NCBI RefSeq assembly: GCF_900100735.1
Contig: NZ_FNCJ01000009.1
Span: forward strand, 248,001 to 312,000
Source: Paraburkholderia phenazinium
GTDB taxonomy: Bacteria; Pseudomonadota; Gammaproteobacteria; Burkholderiales; Burkholderiaceae
Length of the DNA stretch: 64,000 bases
Reading direction: 5' to 3'
Below are positions 17,801 to 26,385 of this stretch, piece after piece (position 1 is the first letter of the stretch; each line of letters opens with the position of its first letter). A program made the translations under genes and the position numbers. The notes beneath the pieces were generated by a model that was not told where the DNA came from, searched no databases, and saw only the letters and a list, made by a program, of their open reading frames with translations.

Positions 17801-18195
17801 GGGTCGCTGCGCTGGCTCGCAACGAACTGCCCGATATCGGCATCGCGTATGTACGGCGCGTAGTTCAGCGTCTGAAACCCGGGGTAGCGCTCGGGAAGAT
17901 TGAGGCCATTTACGAAGTCGCGAAACTCACTACGCGACACATTATCGCCCGCACTAAACAGCGCCTGCATCGTCACCAGTACATCGGAATACAGGCGTAC
18001 CCGCGTCTCGATTCTCTGCTGGACGTCGCGAGTATCGTTGTCAAATCGAAGTTTCGCCTCGCGCTGGATCAATTGCGCAGTGACTGAATACACCACCACC
18101 GTCGCCGCGAGGCCGAGCAGAAGCATGCCCAATGCAAGGCCGATCGCATAAGCACGTTGAACTGGGCGCAGTAATCGCCCCCACGTCTGGCGCAT
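14806..18195 (-). CDS. CHASE-PAS-GAF-GGDEF-EAL cyclic-di-GMP signalling protein
   Basis: 1129 residues. One N-terminal membrane span (AIGLALGMLLLGLAATVVVY), a periplasmic CHASE domain (about 70-290), a second span near 360, a PAS domain (about 405-520), a GAF domain (about 535-680), then GGDEF and EAL. The GGDEF motif is intact (RLGGDEFIVL) and the EAL part keeps EALIRWNH, DDFGTGYSS and VVAEGAET, so both diguanylate cyclase and phosphodiesterase activities are possible; which one dominates cannot be read from sequence. CHASE suggests an extracellular small-molecule signal. The GRDP-like repeat gene follows 46 nt downstream. Confidence 0.93.
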   Translation of the reverse strand: MRQTWGRLLRPVQRAYAIGLALGMLLLGLAATVVVYSVTAQLIQREAKLRFDNDTRDVQQRIETRVRLYSDVLVTMQALFSAGDNVSRSEFRDFVNGLNLPERYPGFQTLNYAPYIRDADIGQFVASQRSDPILRDAGIDFAISPPGLRHNYYVLSYVEPLAPNLPSLGLDLGVQPRRLAALERSRDTGQPVSSGRLILAEGSNPHVGIALRLPVYRKGMLHDTVGERRRAYIGSVGAGIRVKDLMTGLLSDETLRVIHFRIYDAGALEAPVVSPSPSTMLFDSIAGVGEMARGPASAAGASAAEPSLRPGGVPGAPGVAAADGRQLSTSLVQLFGGRRWLIVFAADPAVLSGTQRRLPIFAAIAGTVISVLLSSLGYALSSSRVRAVRLAERITHTLRASEIARAEAQRIAHLGDWQISPDGKMVLLSNEMIRLLGWRRGAPTPAALMNLIDPADRAKLAACANRTLRTGAPFQIECRYRSSRGRRGWLHLIGHAYGSPDQRALRGTALEITQRKSAERAQQQEHAITLQLATATSEFDVFRQLIEVLVDGMGWEAGAFWPTEHSQRQSLGVTYSTRVPELERWLLSRRDSPSAAAAEGATEPCWSSGQHTLTRLAHAEWLAAAGITTVFTFPLRAGSTTLGMAEFYARDRRQTEPHALAMARSVAIQASHFLLRRQAEENLRFIANHDVLTGLPNRLMFRDQLEEALLRARRDETVLYVLFIDLDQFKDVNDSLGHNAGDLLLRAVADRLRQQVTQTGIIARLGGDEFIVLVEGQRDEPTDVNRSIDAVRAALADPFMVSGRQLAVTASIGISSFPGDGDDAQTLLKHADIAMYGAKQRGKNTHQLYVREMSTSLERRIDMESDLRFAVDRGEFVLYYQPRISLSSNRCTGVEALIRWNHPTVGLVMPSDFIPLAEQTGAIVPIGAWVLREACRQNAEWLAQGLGPIRVSVNLSARQFTDPHLHTEIVAALEHAQLPGELLELELTESMVMRHPEQAAGWLTSLKRTGVRLSIDDFGTGYSSLAYLNHFPIDVVKIDRSFIRDVPDSESDAQIASAVIALGHSLGLEVVAEGAETQAHIDFLRNEGCDEVQGYFFSRPIPASDMTAFLSRRSDRGLAEEQDPQAVRV

Positions 18196-18636
18196 ATCCG
18201 TCCCCCGGAATACGGCACTAACAACAATCGCGGTTTGCCGGCTGGGCGTTCAGGCTCATGCCCCGGAAAACTTTACACGCGAATTGCAGACATCCTCACA
18301 AACTGATCTGACAACCTGCATCGATCAATTACCGCCGTATCGTCTTTTGCACTCAAACCGTGCAATTGGCATGAAATGGTGCAAATCCGACAGTTTTACC
18401 GAGACTTAAATATCTGCTTTACGTCGACCGGTATAAATTCATCCGCCTTTTGTAGCAACGGCAGAACAGCCCGAAATAATCTCCTTCAATATTTTCTGTT
18501 TGTGTGCATTTAGCTTAGACGATACCAGCCTTTTGCCTAGCTATCAGGAACCCTTATCGGGAATTCCTCGATTGAGATGTAATTGCTACCGCCAGCAATG
18601 CTGTGGAGTCCAGACCGATTGGGGGCTGAAATAACG
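18196..18636. other. 441-nt stretch without a supported gene
   Basis: AT-richer than its surroundings, consistent with a promoter region for the GGDEF/EAL gene (which starts at 18195) and the 3' end of the porin transcript. No open frame with a ribosome binding site or recognisable product was seen. Confidence 0.5.
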
Positions 18637-19818
18637 CTAGAACGTGTGTCGCAGACCGAGTGATACGATCGTTTGTGTATTCGAGCTGGATGGCGACAAC
18701 AGGAACAGCTCGGCCGTGACACCCGAGCTGGCACGCAAATAGACAGCGTTGAGATACAGGTCGGTGCGACTGGAGAGAATATAGTCCGCGCCAACTGCAA
18801 TCTGGTTCCAGTGTTCGCCGTCGAGTTTCGAGTACGCATAGCTGGCGGCCAGCATAACGGCCGCGCTCACCTTGTACTGGGCGTTGCCCTCCCCCGTTCG
18901 CAGGACGCTCGATTGCCCGTGGTTCTGGAAGTCCACCAGCGTAAACAGGCCTTGCAACGAGACAGCCCCAAGCTGATAGCCCGCCGCCACACCTGACACG
19001 ACCAGCTTGTCGAAGGTTGGCGGCGTGGACAGGGTGCCCAATGCCCCTGATCCGGACAATTGCGTACCCAGTACCGAGGTTCCAATACCGAAGGTGGCCT
19101 GGAAATTGTGTATCGCGGTATAGGCGGCCGCGAGGTGCAGCGGGCCTTGCGCATAGGTGGCGCCGAAGCTGCTCGCGCTATTGGTGACAAAATCCCCCGG
19201 TTGACCGCCAAACGCATAAAATCCGCCCAGCTGCAGGCCTGCCAGGGTCGGGGTTACGTACTTGACTGCGTTGTTGATGCGCTCGCCGCCCAGCCGGTCC
19301 AGATCGCCCAGATGGAAGGCAAATACGCTTGGGATCAGACTGCCGGCAGAGAACGCCGACAGGTTGCTCGTCATGAAGTCGTACTGGCGGCCTAACGTGA
19401 CGGTTCCCATGCGGTCGCTTGCCAGACCGACATACGCCTGCCGGCCAAATTCCAGACCGCCCTGTCCCAGCGTGCCATTGTTGATGCTAAAACCGTTTTC
19501 GAGCCTGAATATCGCCTGATATCCGCCGCCAAGATCCTCTACTCCACGGAACCCCCAACGGTCGTTGCGGGCCACGCCGCTCGACTGGGCCCAGGCATGG
19601 CCGCCCTTTATGTTAGTCGTGTAGGTGAGCGCCCCATCCACGATGCCGTAAAGTTGCACGCTACTCTGTGCACGGGCCTCATTGGCCGGCAACAACAGGC
19701 CGGCCACCATGGCGCCCAGGATCGAACAGGATGCGAATCGATGGATCCCATGCAACCCGACTGTACGCCCCACAGGATATCGAATGAGGCATTGCTTGCG
19801 TCGCGTTAAACGATTCAT
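18637..19818 (-). CDS. Gram-negative porin (Burkholderia-type, OmpC/PorB family)
   Basis: 393 residues with a long signal peptide ending ANEARAQS (about residue 51) and then SSVQLYGIVDGALTYTT, the standard first strand of beta-proteobacterial trimeric porins. WGFRGVEDLGGGYQAIFRLENGF and FGRQAYVGL are family hallmarks, and the C-terminus LGLRHTF ends in Phe as needed for barrel assembly. GGGAGC lies about 6 nt upstream of the start. General diffusion of small solutes is expected; no specific substrate can be assigned. Confidence 0.93.
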   Translation of the reverse strand: MNRLTRRKQCLIRYPVGRTVGLHGIHRFASCSILGAMVAGLLLPANEARAQSSVQLYGIVDGALTYTTNIKGGHAWAQSSGVARNDRWGFRGVEDLGGGYQAIFRLENGFSINNGTLGQGGLEFGRQAYVGLASDRMGTVTLGRQYDFMTSNLSAFSAGSLIPSVFAFHLGDLDRLGGERINNAVKYVTPTLAGLQLGGFYAFGGQPGDFVTNSASSFGATYAQGPLHLAAAYTAIHNFQATFGIGTSVLGTQLSGSGALGTLSTPPTFDKLVVSGVAAGYQLGAVSLQGLFTLVDFQNHGQSSVLRTGEGNAQYKVSAAVMLAASYAYSKLDGEHWNQIAVGADYILSSRTDLYLNAVYLRASSGVTAELFLLSPSSSNTQTIVSLGLRHTF

Positions 19819-20592
19819 CGGCAGTGCTCCCTGGAGTCAACCTGGCTTATTCTGGACAGTCGCAAGCGCCCGTCAAGGGAATATTGGTTCGAGCATGTGA
19901 GATTACAGAGCCCCGCGTTGTTAATCGGGGACGATGGACATGGCAAACGAGTGAAGGTTTGCCTGATAAAGGTAATGCTTTATCTTCGATATGGCTACTA
20001 TCCCTGGCTTTCGCTCTGAGATCACAGGGAGCGGTTCGCGAGAAACGCCTCAGCCGTGCGAGGTGCGCGTATCTGTCAAAGTCGTTTCGATCTGTCTTTC
20101 CTGGTCGTGCAGCGCGCGCATTTCATGCTCGGCAATGAAGGACATCAGCACGCGCGCATACAGCGACTGCTCTGTTCATACACCGCGACGCAGATCCCTG
20201 ATCCGCGCCCACGAACAAGCAAAATGGCTTGCTGAACCACGGGTAAACGGCGGGCAAAAGCGCTGCAGGACGCTACGAGAGGCGCCCGGATGACCTGTGA
20301 GGATAATAGATCGACGAAAACCGGTCGTAGTCGCAGCGGCGGATCAGACCACTGAATTGGCTGAATGCGCCAATTGAACCAGCTGGGCGCGCAGGAAGCG
20401 AGCCGGGACGGTGGCGATTCCGGAGGGCTTTGGTCCCCGCAAGATCGCGCCGTCGACCAGAGTTGGCGCTTTAGCTGTCGACCAGAGTTGGCGCTTTAGC
20501 GCTTACTTTGGTCCCATGCATAGCACTTACTCTGGTCCCTTGCAGAGCACTTACTCTGGTTCCATGCAGAGCTTTGAAACTGGCTCGATACG
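19819..20592. other. 774-nt non-coding stretch, probable insertion-element residue
   Basis: Short open frames occur on the plus strand but none has a convincing start or recognisable product. The right end (20452-20570) is built of 24-25-bp direct repeats. The whole stretch looks like decayed mobile DNA between the porin and the acyl-CoA dehydrogenase operon. Confidence 0.45.
20452..20570. repeat. Short tandem repeats resembling IS21-type terminal repeats
   Basis: Two perfect 24-bp units (starting at 20452 and 20477, each opening GTCGACCAGAGTTGGC) are followed by three related 24-bp units (20499, 20523, 20547) based on GCACTTACTCTGGTCC. The second set shares ACTCTGGTC with the reverse complement of the first. 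Multiple short repeats are typical of IS21-family ends; no transposase is present. Confidence 0.6.
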
Positions 20593-21837
20593 TTACACCG
20601 ACACCATCAGGTAAGGATTACCCTTGCCCAGCTCATAGCGCTGCGCCTTGAGTTCCATCCGCGCAATGCTCTGCAGATGAACCTCGTCCGGCCCATCTGC
20701 GAAGCGCAACGCACGGCCCCACGTCCAGCTATCGGCCAATGGCGTGTCGGGGCTCAGCCCCATCGCGCCGAACACCTGCATCGCCCGCTCGCACACGGCG
20801 GTGTGAACACCCGGTACGAGCGCCTTGATCATCGAGATATCCTTGCGCGCCGCCTTCGCACCCACGTTGTCGATCATCCACGCGGTTTTGAGAACAAACA
20901 GCCGCGCCTGATCGATTTCGATCCTGGACTTCGCGATCCACTCGGCGACCGTCCCGTGTTCGAACAGCGTCTTGCCGAATGCCGTGCGTGCCTGGGCGCG
21001 TTCCACCATCAACTCGAGCGCCAGTTCCGCAGCGCCGATCGAACGCATGCAGTGGTGAATCCGTCCCGGCCCAAGGCGTGCCTGCGCAAGCGCAAAACCG
21101 CTGCCCTCTTCGCCCAACAGATTCGACCGGGGTACACGCACCCCTTTGAATTCGATCTCGCAGTGCCCTTCCGGCGCCACGTGATTGACCACCGTAATAT
21201 TGCGGATCACCTTGACGCCCGGTGTATCGCGGGGCACGAGAATCATGCTCTGCTGACTGTGGCTCGGCGCGTCCGGATCCGTTTTGCCCATCACAATGAA
21301 GAGCGTGCAATTCGGATGGGCTGCGTTCGTGATGAACCACTTCCGGCCGTCGATGACATAGTCGTCCCCGTCGCGACGAATCGACGTCGTGATATTGGTC
21401 GCGTCCGAGGAAGCCACCGCCGGCTCCGTCATCGCAAACGCCGAACGGATCGTGCCGTCAAGAAGGGGTTTAAGCCACTGCTCGCGCTGGGCGGGCGTGG
21501 CAAACATATGGAGCAGTTCCATATTGCCCGTGTCCGGCGCATTGCAATTGAAGACCTCGGGCGCCCACGACACCCGCCCCATGATTTCAGCCAGCGGCGC
21601 GTACTCGAGATTGGTGAGGCGGGTACCTGGCTCGTCATCGCGCAGATGCGGAAGGAACAGGTTCCAGAGGCCCTCTTCACGCGCCCGCTCCTTCAAGTCC
21701 TCCATAAAGGAAACCGGATATTGACCGGCATGCACTTCCTCGTGCCATTGTCGGATGCGCGGAACGATGTGAGCGTCCATGAATGCACGCACCTGGGTGC
21801 GCAGCGCTTCGACTTTCGGGGTATAGGCAAAGTCCAT
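20593..21837 (-). CDS. Acyl-CoA dehydrogenase family protein
   Basis: 414 residues with the usual three-part ACAD fold: helical N-domain, beta-domain with FAMTEPAVASSDATNI and DGRKWFITNA (FAD/substrate contacts), and C-domain with QARTAFGKTLFEHG and QVFGAMGLSPDTPLADSWTWGRALRFADGPDEVH. The sequence is of the ACAD10/11-like branch. It is the last gene of a four-gene minus-strand run with an SDR, an aminoglycoside-phosphotransferase-like kinase and a histidine phosphatase. In eukaryotes ACAD10/11 carry a similar kinase domain, and bacterial relatives act on 4-hydroxy-acyl-CoAs after phosphorylation; a similar role here is inference. Confidence 0.9.
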   Translation of the reverse strand: MDFAYTPKVEALRTQVRAFMDAHIVPRIRQWHEEVHAGQYPVSFMEDLKERAREEGLWNLFLPHLRDDEPGTRLTNLEYAPLAEIMGRVSWAPEVFNCNAPDTGNMELLHMFATPAQREQWLKPLLDGTIRSAFAMTEPAVASSDATNITTSIRRDGDDYVIDGRKWFITNAAHPNCTLFIVMGKTDPDAPSHSQQSMILVPRDTPGVKVIRNITVVNHVAPEGHCEIEFKGVRVPRSNLLGEEGSGFALAQARLGPGRIHHCMRSIGAAELALELMVERAQARTAFGKTLFEHGTVAEWIAKSRIEIDQARLFVLKTAWMIDNVGAKAARKDISMIKALVPGVHTAVCERAMQVFGAMGLSPDTPLADSWTWGRALRFADGPDEVHLQSIARMELKAQRYELGKGNPYLMVSV

Positions 21838-21919
21838 TTCTTTACTCCTTCAGAATCGTGATCAAGCTCGTCGAAGAATCGGCTAACCGAGCGGTCAACA
21901 CCGTGCTTCGGCCACGCGA

Positions 21920-22684
21920 CTAGATCGTCAGTCCACCGTCGACGACGATACACTCGCCATTGGTATAGCTCGCCGCGTCGGACACCAGGTAAAGCACGGT
22001 GCCCGCCATCTCACGAGGCTCCGCGTGGCGCCGCAGCGGGATCTGCGACACCCAGCTTTCATAAGTCGTCTGATCGGCGAACAGTGCCCCCGCAAAGCGG
22101 GTTTTGGTCAATCCGGGGAGCAGCGCATTCACTCGAATCCCCAACGGCCCGCACTCTTTCGCAAATGCCCGCGTCATGTTGACGACGGCGGCTTTGGTGA
22201 TCGAGTAGATGCCCTGCCGGTCGCCAGGCTGCAAGGCATTGACCGAAGCCGTGTTGACGATCGCCCCGCCGCCGTGCTCCCGCATCAACTTGCCCGCCTC
22301 CACGGACATGAAGAAGTACCCGCGCAGGTTGACTTCCACCGTCTTTTCGAAGGACGACAGATCGGTGTCGAGGATGTGGCCAAAATACGGATTGGCCGCC
22401 GCGTTGTTGACAAGGATGTCCAGACGGCCATGCAGTGCACGGATGTGCTGGAAAATCGCGAGAATGTCCTCGAGACGCCCCACATGGCACGGTTGCGCTT
22501 CCGCGCTGCCGCCCGCTTCCTTGATCTCGCGTACGACGGATTCGCAGTCTTCCCGCTTGCGGCTCGACACAATCACGTGGGCACCCTGTTCGGCGAGCAG
22601 TTTGGCGATCTCCTCACCGATACCGCGGCTCGCGCCAGTTACCAGAGCAATCTTTCCTTTCAGATCAAACAAATTAGTAGTCAC
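21920..22684 (-). CDS. SDR family oxidoreductase (3-oxoacyl reductase-like)
   Basis: 254 residues, classical short-chain dehydrogenase. Cofactor motif TGASRGIG (residues 17-24), structural NNAA (about 92), catalytic Ser in NTASVNALQPGDRQGIYS and the YxxxK pair in YSITKAA, C-terminal VDGGLTI. The Arg/Lys after the glycine motif (SSRKRE) suggests NADP(H) preference. It sits 82 nt before the acyl-CoA dehydrogenase in the same operon and probably reduces or oxidises a hydroxyacyl intermediate. Confidence 0.92.
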   Translation of the reverse strand: MTTNLFDLKGKIALVTGASRGIGEEIAKLLAEQGAHVIVSSRKREDCESVVREIKEAGGSAEAQPCHVGRLEDILAIFQHIRALHGRLDILVNNAAANPYFGHILDTDLSSFEKTVEVNLRGYFFMSVEAGKLMREHGGGAIVNTASVNALQPGDRQGIYSITKAAVVNMTRAFAKECGPLGIRVNALLPGLTKTRFAGALFADQTTYESWVSQIPLRRHAEPREMAGTVLYLVSDAASYTNGECIVVDGGLTI

Positions 22685-22727
22685 AATCAGTCTCCCTATC
22701 TCTACGTTTCGTGTTTCCAGCTTGTCT

Positions 22728-23744
22728 TCAGATCAGGTCAGTGGCCATCCTGGCGAGCGCCCCAGCCATCTCCCCCACCTGGCGCGCTTTTTCATTCGAT
22801 GCGTTACCGCTAAGGGCCCGCTTCTTCACGCCTTGTGCGATAGCGGCAAGCCGGAAGAAGCTGAACGCCAGGTAGAAGTTCCAGTTCTCAATCGATGCAA
22901 TCCCCCGTAGCTCGCAATACCTCTCGACAATCGATTCCTCCTCAGGCACCCCCAAGGCCGCTCGATTGAGGCCTGCAAGTCCGGCGATATGGCTGCTGGG
23001 CGGGAGCCGCAAGCACATGCAGAAGTACGCGATGTCAGCCAGCGGATTGCCGAGCGTGGAGAGCTCCCAGTCCAGAACTGCGCGAACCTGCGGCGCACCG
23101 TGCGTAAAAATAAGGTTATCGATACGGAAGTCGCCGTGCACGAGCGTTGGCTTTCCGCCTTCCGCTGGACAGTGGGCAGGCAGCCAGTCGATCAGCGACT
23201 CCATCGCCTCTAGTGTGTCGGTCTGTGCGGCGCGATACTGCTTGGTCCAGACGTCGATTTGACGCGCGAAATAGTCGCCCGGGCGGCCGTAGTCCGACAA
23301 TCCGGCTTCGTCGATATCCACGTCGTGCAGAGCCGCCATCGTGCCGAGCAATGCGTCGTAAACGAAACCGCGCTCCTCGAGCGGCACTTCGGGCAGCGCC
23401 GGATTCCAGAAGATTCGCCCGTCTTCGTAGCTCATGACGTAAAACAGGCTGCCGATCACGTCGCGGTCCTCGCAAAGGTGAAAGGCACGCGCAACAGGGA
23501 ACGCTGTCCGGCCGAGCGCCGACAGCACGCGAAACTCACGATCGACGGCATGGGCGGACTTGAGCAGTGCGCCCGGAGGTTGACGCCTCAGCACGTATCG
23601 ACCGCTTTGCGCGTGCAAAAGAAACGTCGGGTTGGATTGTCCGCCCGGAAACTTCTCGACAGATAACGGCCCTTGAAAGCCGGGCACGTGCACGGTCAGA
23701 TAACGTGTGAGAGCTTCGAGGTCGAAGTGAAGGCTGGCGTTCAT
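22728..23744 (-). CDS. APH-like phosphotransferase family protein (ACAD-associated kinase)
   Basis: 338 residues with an aminoglycoside-phosphotransferase/choline kinase fold: N-lobe FPGGQSNPTFLL and YVLRRQPPGALLKSAHAVDREF, catalytic loop HGDFRIDNLIF and metal-binding LDWELSTLGNPLADIAYFC. Proteins of this branch are common partners of acyl-CoA dehydrogenases, including the fused ACAD10/11 arrangement, and known members phosphorylate hydroxyacyl substrates rather than antibiotics. It lies between a histidine phosphatase and an SDR, in a run closed by an ACAD. Confidence 0.9.
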   Translation of the reverse strand: MNASLHFDLEALTRYLTVHVPGFQGPLSVEKFPGGQSNPTFLLHAQSGRYVLRRQPPGALLKSAHAVDREFRVLSALGRTAFPVARAFHLCEDRDVIGSLFYVMSYEDGRIFWNPALPEVPLEERGFVYDALLGTMAALHDVDIDEAGLSDYGRPGDYFARQIDVWTKQYRAAQTDTLEAMESLIDWLPAHCPAEGGKPTLVHGDFRIDNLIFTHGAPQVRAVLDWELSTLGNPLADIAYFCMCLRLPPSSHIAGLAGLNRAALGVPEEESIVERYCELRGIASIENWNFYLAFSFFRLAAIAQGVKKRALSGNASNEKARQVGEMAGALARMATDLI

Positions 23745-23770
23745 GATCTAGAAGAGATACCGGATGGAGG

Positions 23771-24457
23771 TCAGCCGTAGGTGACAAACTCATGCCGCTC
23801 GGCATGTTCGAGATGAGGCACTGAATTGAAGCTGACTAGTGACATAGCAGCGTCGTTAAAGACATACTGGCAAACGCTGCTGTTGCGAATCTGCATGTTC
23901 AATGCGATCGCGGTCGCAGCGGGCGCCTGCAGAACTTGCTGAGCCGTTACCGCGATCGGACCGCCCGAACTCACTATCAGAACACGCTTGCCGCCAGCCC
24001 GCTGGATGTCAATGCGCGCCCGCTCGACACGCGTCTGGAATTGCCGCCATGTCTCTGGAACCTGGCCTGGCAAGCGGTCCTCAGTCCAAAGCTGCAGCAC
24101 TTGCCGAAGCCCTTTGTAGAAGTCCTTCTTTGAAGTGCTAGCCGACAGCCCGGCGGACAAACCCAGCGGCGAGCCTTCTTCGCCGAGGGCGGCGAACAGT
24201 GCCTGGAAATCGTATTCGTTCAAACCCGCGTCTTGCGCGAGTTCGACTTGCGGGCCACCCATGGCGGCGAGAATGGCATCGGCGGTTTGCCGATGCCGCT
24301 GCATCGTGCCGATGACAACGCGATCGAAGCGCACTTGCGCCTGCGCGAAGTACTCGCCGAGCCAACGTGACTGTGTACGACCGGAAGGAGATAGCTCGTC
24401 ATAGTTCTCGGCGCCGAAAGACGCCTGACCATGCCGTACAAGATAGAGTTCTGCCAT
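23771..24457 (-). CDS. Histidine phosphatase family protein (phosphoglycerate mutase-like)
   Basis: 228 residues. The catalytic RHGQ (LYLVRHGQASFG) is at residue 8, with a second Arg in SGRTQSRWL, IGTMQRHRQTADAI, and the late His region VLIVSSGGPIAVTAQQ, where the usual GH is SG-like, so the second catalytic His is not obvious. First gene of the kinase-SDR-ACAD run; it may dephosphorylate an intermediate made by the kinase, but this is inference. The LysR gene upstream is on the same strand. Confidence 0.85.
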   Translation of the reverse strand: MAELYLVRHGQASFGAENYDELSPSGRTQSRWLGEYFAQAQVRFDRVVIGTMQRHRQTADAILAAMGGPQVELAQDAGLNEYDFQALFAALGEEGSPLGLSAGLSASTSKKDFYKGLRQVLQLWTEDRLPGQVPETWRQFQTRVERARIDIQRAGGKRVLIVSSGGPIAVTAQQVLQAPAATAIALNMQIRNSSVCQYVFNDAAMSLVSFNSVPHLEHAERHEFVTYG

Positions 24458-24599
24458 GCCAGCCTCGTTTGAACATGACTAGCAGAATACCCAGCGCCGC
24501 ATCATTCAGGAAATTGATTGTTGTGATAGCCGGCTATAAATTTTAGTGACACCGGGCGCCTCTACGCCGTATGCCCCTGTAGACCCCTGTGGGCCCCGG

Positions 24600-25499
24600 C
24601 TACTGGTTCATTTCCCGCATGAGACGCCCTACCTGCTCGCGCAGCCAACGATGCGCCGGATCTCCGGTCACGCTGCGATGCCAGTAGCAACGAGACTCGA
24701 GCTCCGGAAGATCGAACGGCAGTTCCAGGATTCGCGCGTCATATCGCTGCAGGAGTACGAGGGGCGCCGTGAGGACGAGATCGGTTCGCATCGCGATCAA
24801 CGGGGCGACCAGATAGTGTTGAACGCGCGTCTGAATCGATCGCCTGAGGCCCAGCTTGTTCAGTTCCGCATCGACGAGACCCGATCCCTGCGGACGGCTG
24901 GATACGTGGATATGACCGAACCCGAGGTAGTCGTCGATCTTCAGCTTCTTCCGGGTAAACGGATGATCGTGACGCAGCATGCATGCATAGCGGTCGCGGC
25001 CGAGCGGCTCCTGCTCGAGGTCGGGGTCGTCGATCAGCGCCGCGTCGATCGCCAGATTGACCGCACCGCTGGCTAACGCTTCCGACACCTCTCTACGCGT
25101 GGTGAAGTAGCTTTCGATGCGAATCCCGGGCGCGAGGCGCTGCAGTACCTCCTCCAGCGCGGGCAGAAGGAGCGCCTCCGTCAGGTCGGTCATGCTGAGC
25201 CGGAACGTACGCTCGGACGAGGCGGGATCGAAGCGTCCCCCGACGTGAGTACTCGAGTCGAGCAGTTGCAGCGCCTCACGAACCCGGCCGATGATGTTTT
25301 CCGAAACGGGCGTCGGCATCATGCCGGCCGACGTGCTGACAAACAGCTGATCGTCGAAGGCCTTGCGCATCCGCGCCAAGGCATTGCTGACCGCAGGCTG
25401 AGTGATGAACAGCAGCTCCGCTGCACGCGTCAGGTTTCTCGTTCTATAGACAGCTTCGAAGACCACGAAGAGATTCAGATCAAGCTTTGACAAACCCAT
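24600..25499 (-). CDS. LysR family transcriptional regulator
   Basis: 299 residues from MGLSKLDLNLFVVFEAVYRT; the frame extends 9 residues further. The N-terminal helix-turn-helix reads RNLTRAAELLFITQPAVSNALARMRKAF and is followed by the inducer-binding domain (FRLSMTDLTEALLLPAL). The sequence type is close to NodD/LinR/SyrM-like LysR proteins. It lies 142 nt upstream of the histidine phosphatase in the same orientation and may activate the downstream operon. Confidence 0.92.
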   Translation of the reverse strand: MGLSKLDLNLFVVFEAVYRTRNLTRAAELLFITQPAVSNALARMRKAFDDQLFVSTSAGMMPTPVSENIIGRVREALQLLDSSTHVGGRFDPASSERTFRLSMTDLTEALLLPALEEVLQRLAPGIRIESYFTTRREVSEALASGAVNLAIDAALIDDPDLEQEPLGRDRYACMLRHDHPFTRKKLKIDDYLGFGHIHVSSRPQGSGLVDAELNKLGLRRSIQTRVQHYLVAPLIAMRTDLVLTAPLVLLQRYDARILELPFDLPELESRCYWHRSVTGDPAHRWLREQVGRLMREMNQ

Positions 25500-25716
25500 T
25501 TTCAAATTCCCCGGCGCCACTCGCACTGTAGTTTCGACTCCACTGGTTCACGTGCACGCAGCGGCGCAAAGCGCCGGTCTGCGTGGTGTCACGGAGCGAC
25601 CCCGGCGAGTCTACTCCTGCCAGTGCCAGACAGCCAAACAGGGAAATGAGGACGCTTCGCGCCCGCCTATCCTGCGGTTCTGCGCGATAAAAACGACGCT
25701 GGGAGCCGCCCCGCCC

Positions 25717-26385
25717 TCACTGATTGCCTGACGCAAGTTGCTTGTTGCGGTCGGTGAGAAACTGGATCAGCCCGTCGACGCCGCTTTGCTGGATCTTGTC
25801 GTTGAATTGCGTACGGTAGGTCTGGATCAGCCATGCGCCGAGCACGTTCATGTCGTAGACGCGCCAACCCTGAGGGGATTTGTAAAGCCGGTAGTCGATC
25901 TGCACCTGGCCGCTTTTGCCTGGCGCAATCGTGCGCACCACCGCGTCGGTGTCGCTCGACTCGGTGGGCGAAGGCGGGTACTCGAATTTCTGATCCGTGT
26001 TGACCAGTGTGAGCGCGCCGGAATACGTGTGAATCAGCAGTTGCTTGAACTGCTCGACCACCTGGTCCTGTTGCTCGGGTGTCGCGGCGCGCCAGAAGCG
26101 GCCCATCGTGTACTGCGTGGTACGGCGAAAGTCGACGTAGGGGATGATGTCCCGGTTCACGATATTCATGATGCGCGGGATGTCGTCCGGCGTGAGGGCT
26201 TGCCGGCGGACCTCGTCCATGGTTTGCTGCGTCACGGTCTGGATGAGTGTCTGCGGGTCGGTCTGGTCGTTGATCTGAGCGGACCACGCGTGCTCAGGCG
26301 CGCACAGAGATCCGATGCCGGCCGCAATTGCCAGCGATGCGACGAACGCCGAACGGACAATGGTGCTTCGGCAAAAGTGCTTCAT
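25717..26385 (-). CDS. MlaC/Tgt2-family phospholipid-binding periplasmic protein
   Basis: 222 residues from MKHFCRSTIVRSAFVASLAIAAG, a signal peptide cleaved near AWSAQIN. The mature part has MlaC features: a helical region with IMNIVNRDIIPYVDFRRTTQYTMGRFWRAATPEQQDQVVEQFKQLL and a lipid-pocket sheet with VQIDYRLYKSPQGWRVYDMNVLGAWLIQTYRTQF. MlaC shuttles phospholipid between outer and inner membranes. No mlaD/E/F genes are beside it, so it is an orphan or paralogous copy. A longer frame to 26439 lacks support. Confidence 0.88.
   Translation of the reverse strand: MKHFCRSTIVRSAFVASLAIAAGIGSLCAPEHAWSAQINDQTDPQTLIQTVTQQTMDEVRRQALTPDDIPRIMNIVNRDIIPYVDFRRTTQYTMGRFWRAATPEQQDQVVEQFKQLLIHTYSGALTLVNTDQKFEYPPSPTESSDTDAVVRTIAPGKSGQVQIDYRLYKSPQGWRVYDMNVLGAWLIQTYRTQFNDKIQQSGVDGLIQFLTDRNKQLASGNQ

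Noticed and set aside
20677..21861. 394-codon open frame antisense to the acyl-CoA dehydrogenase
   Set aside because: Low-complexity Arg/His-rich product; the dehydrogenase on the other strand has full motif support.
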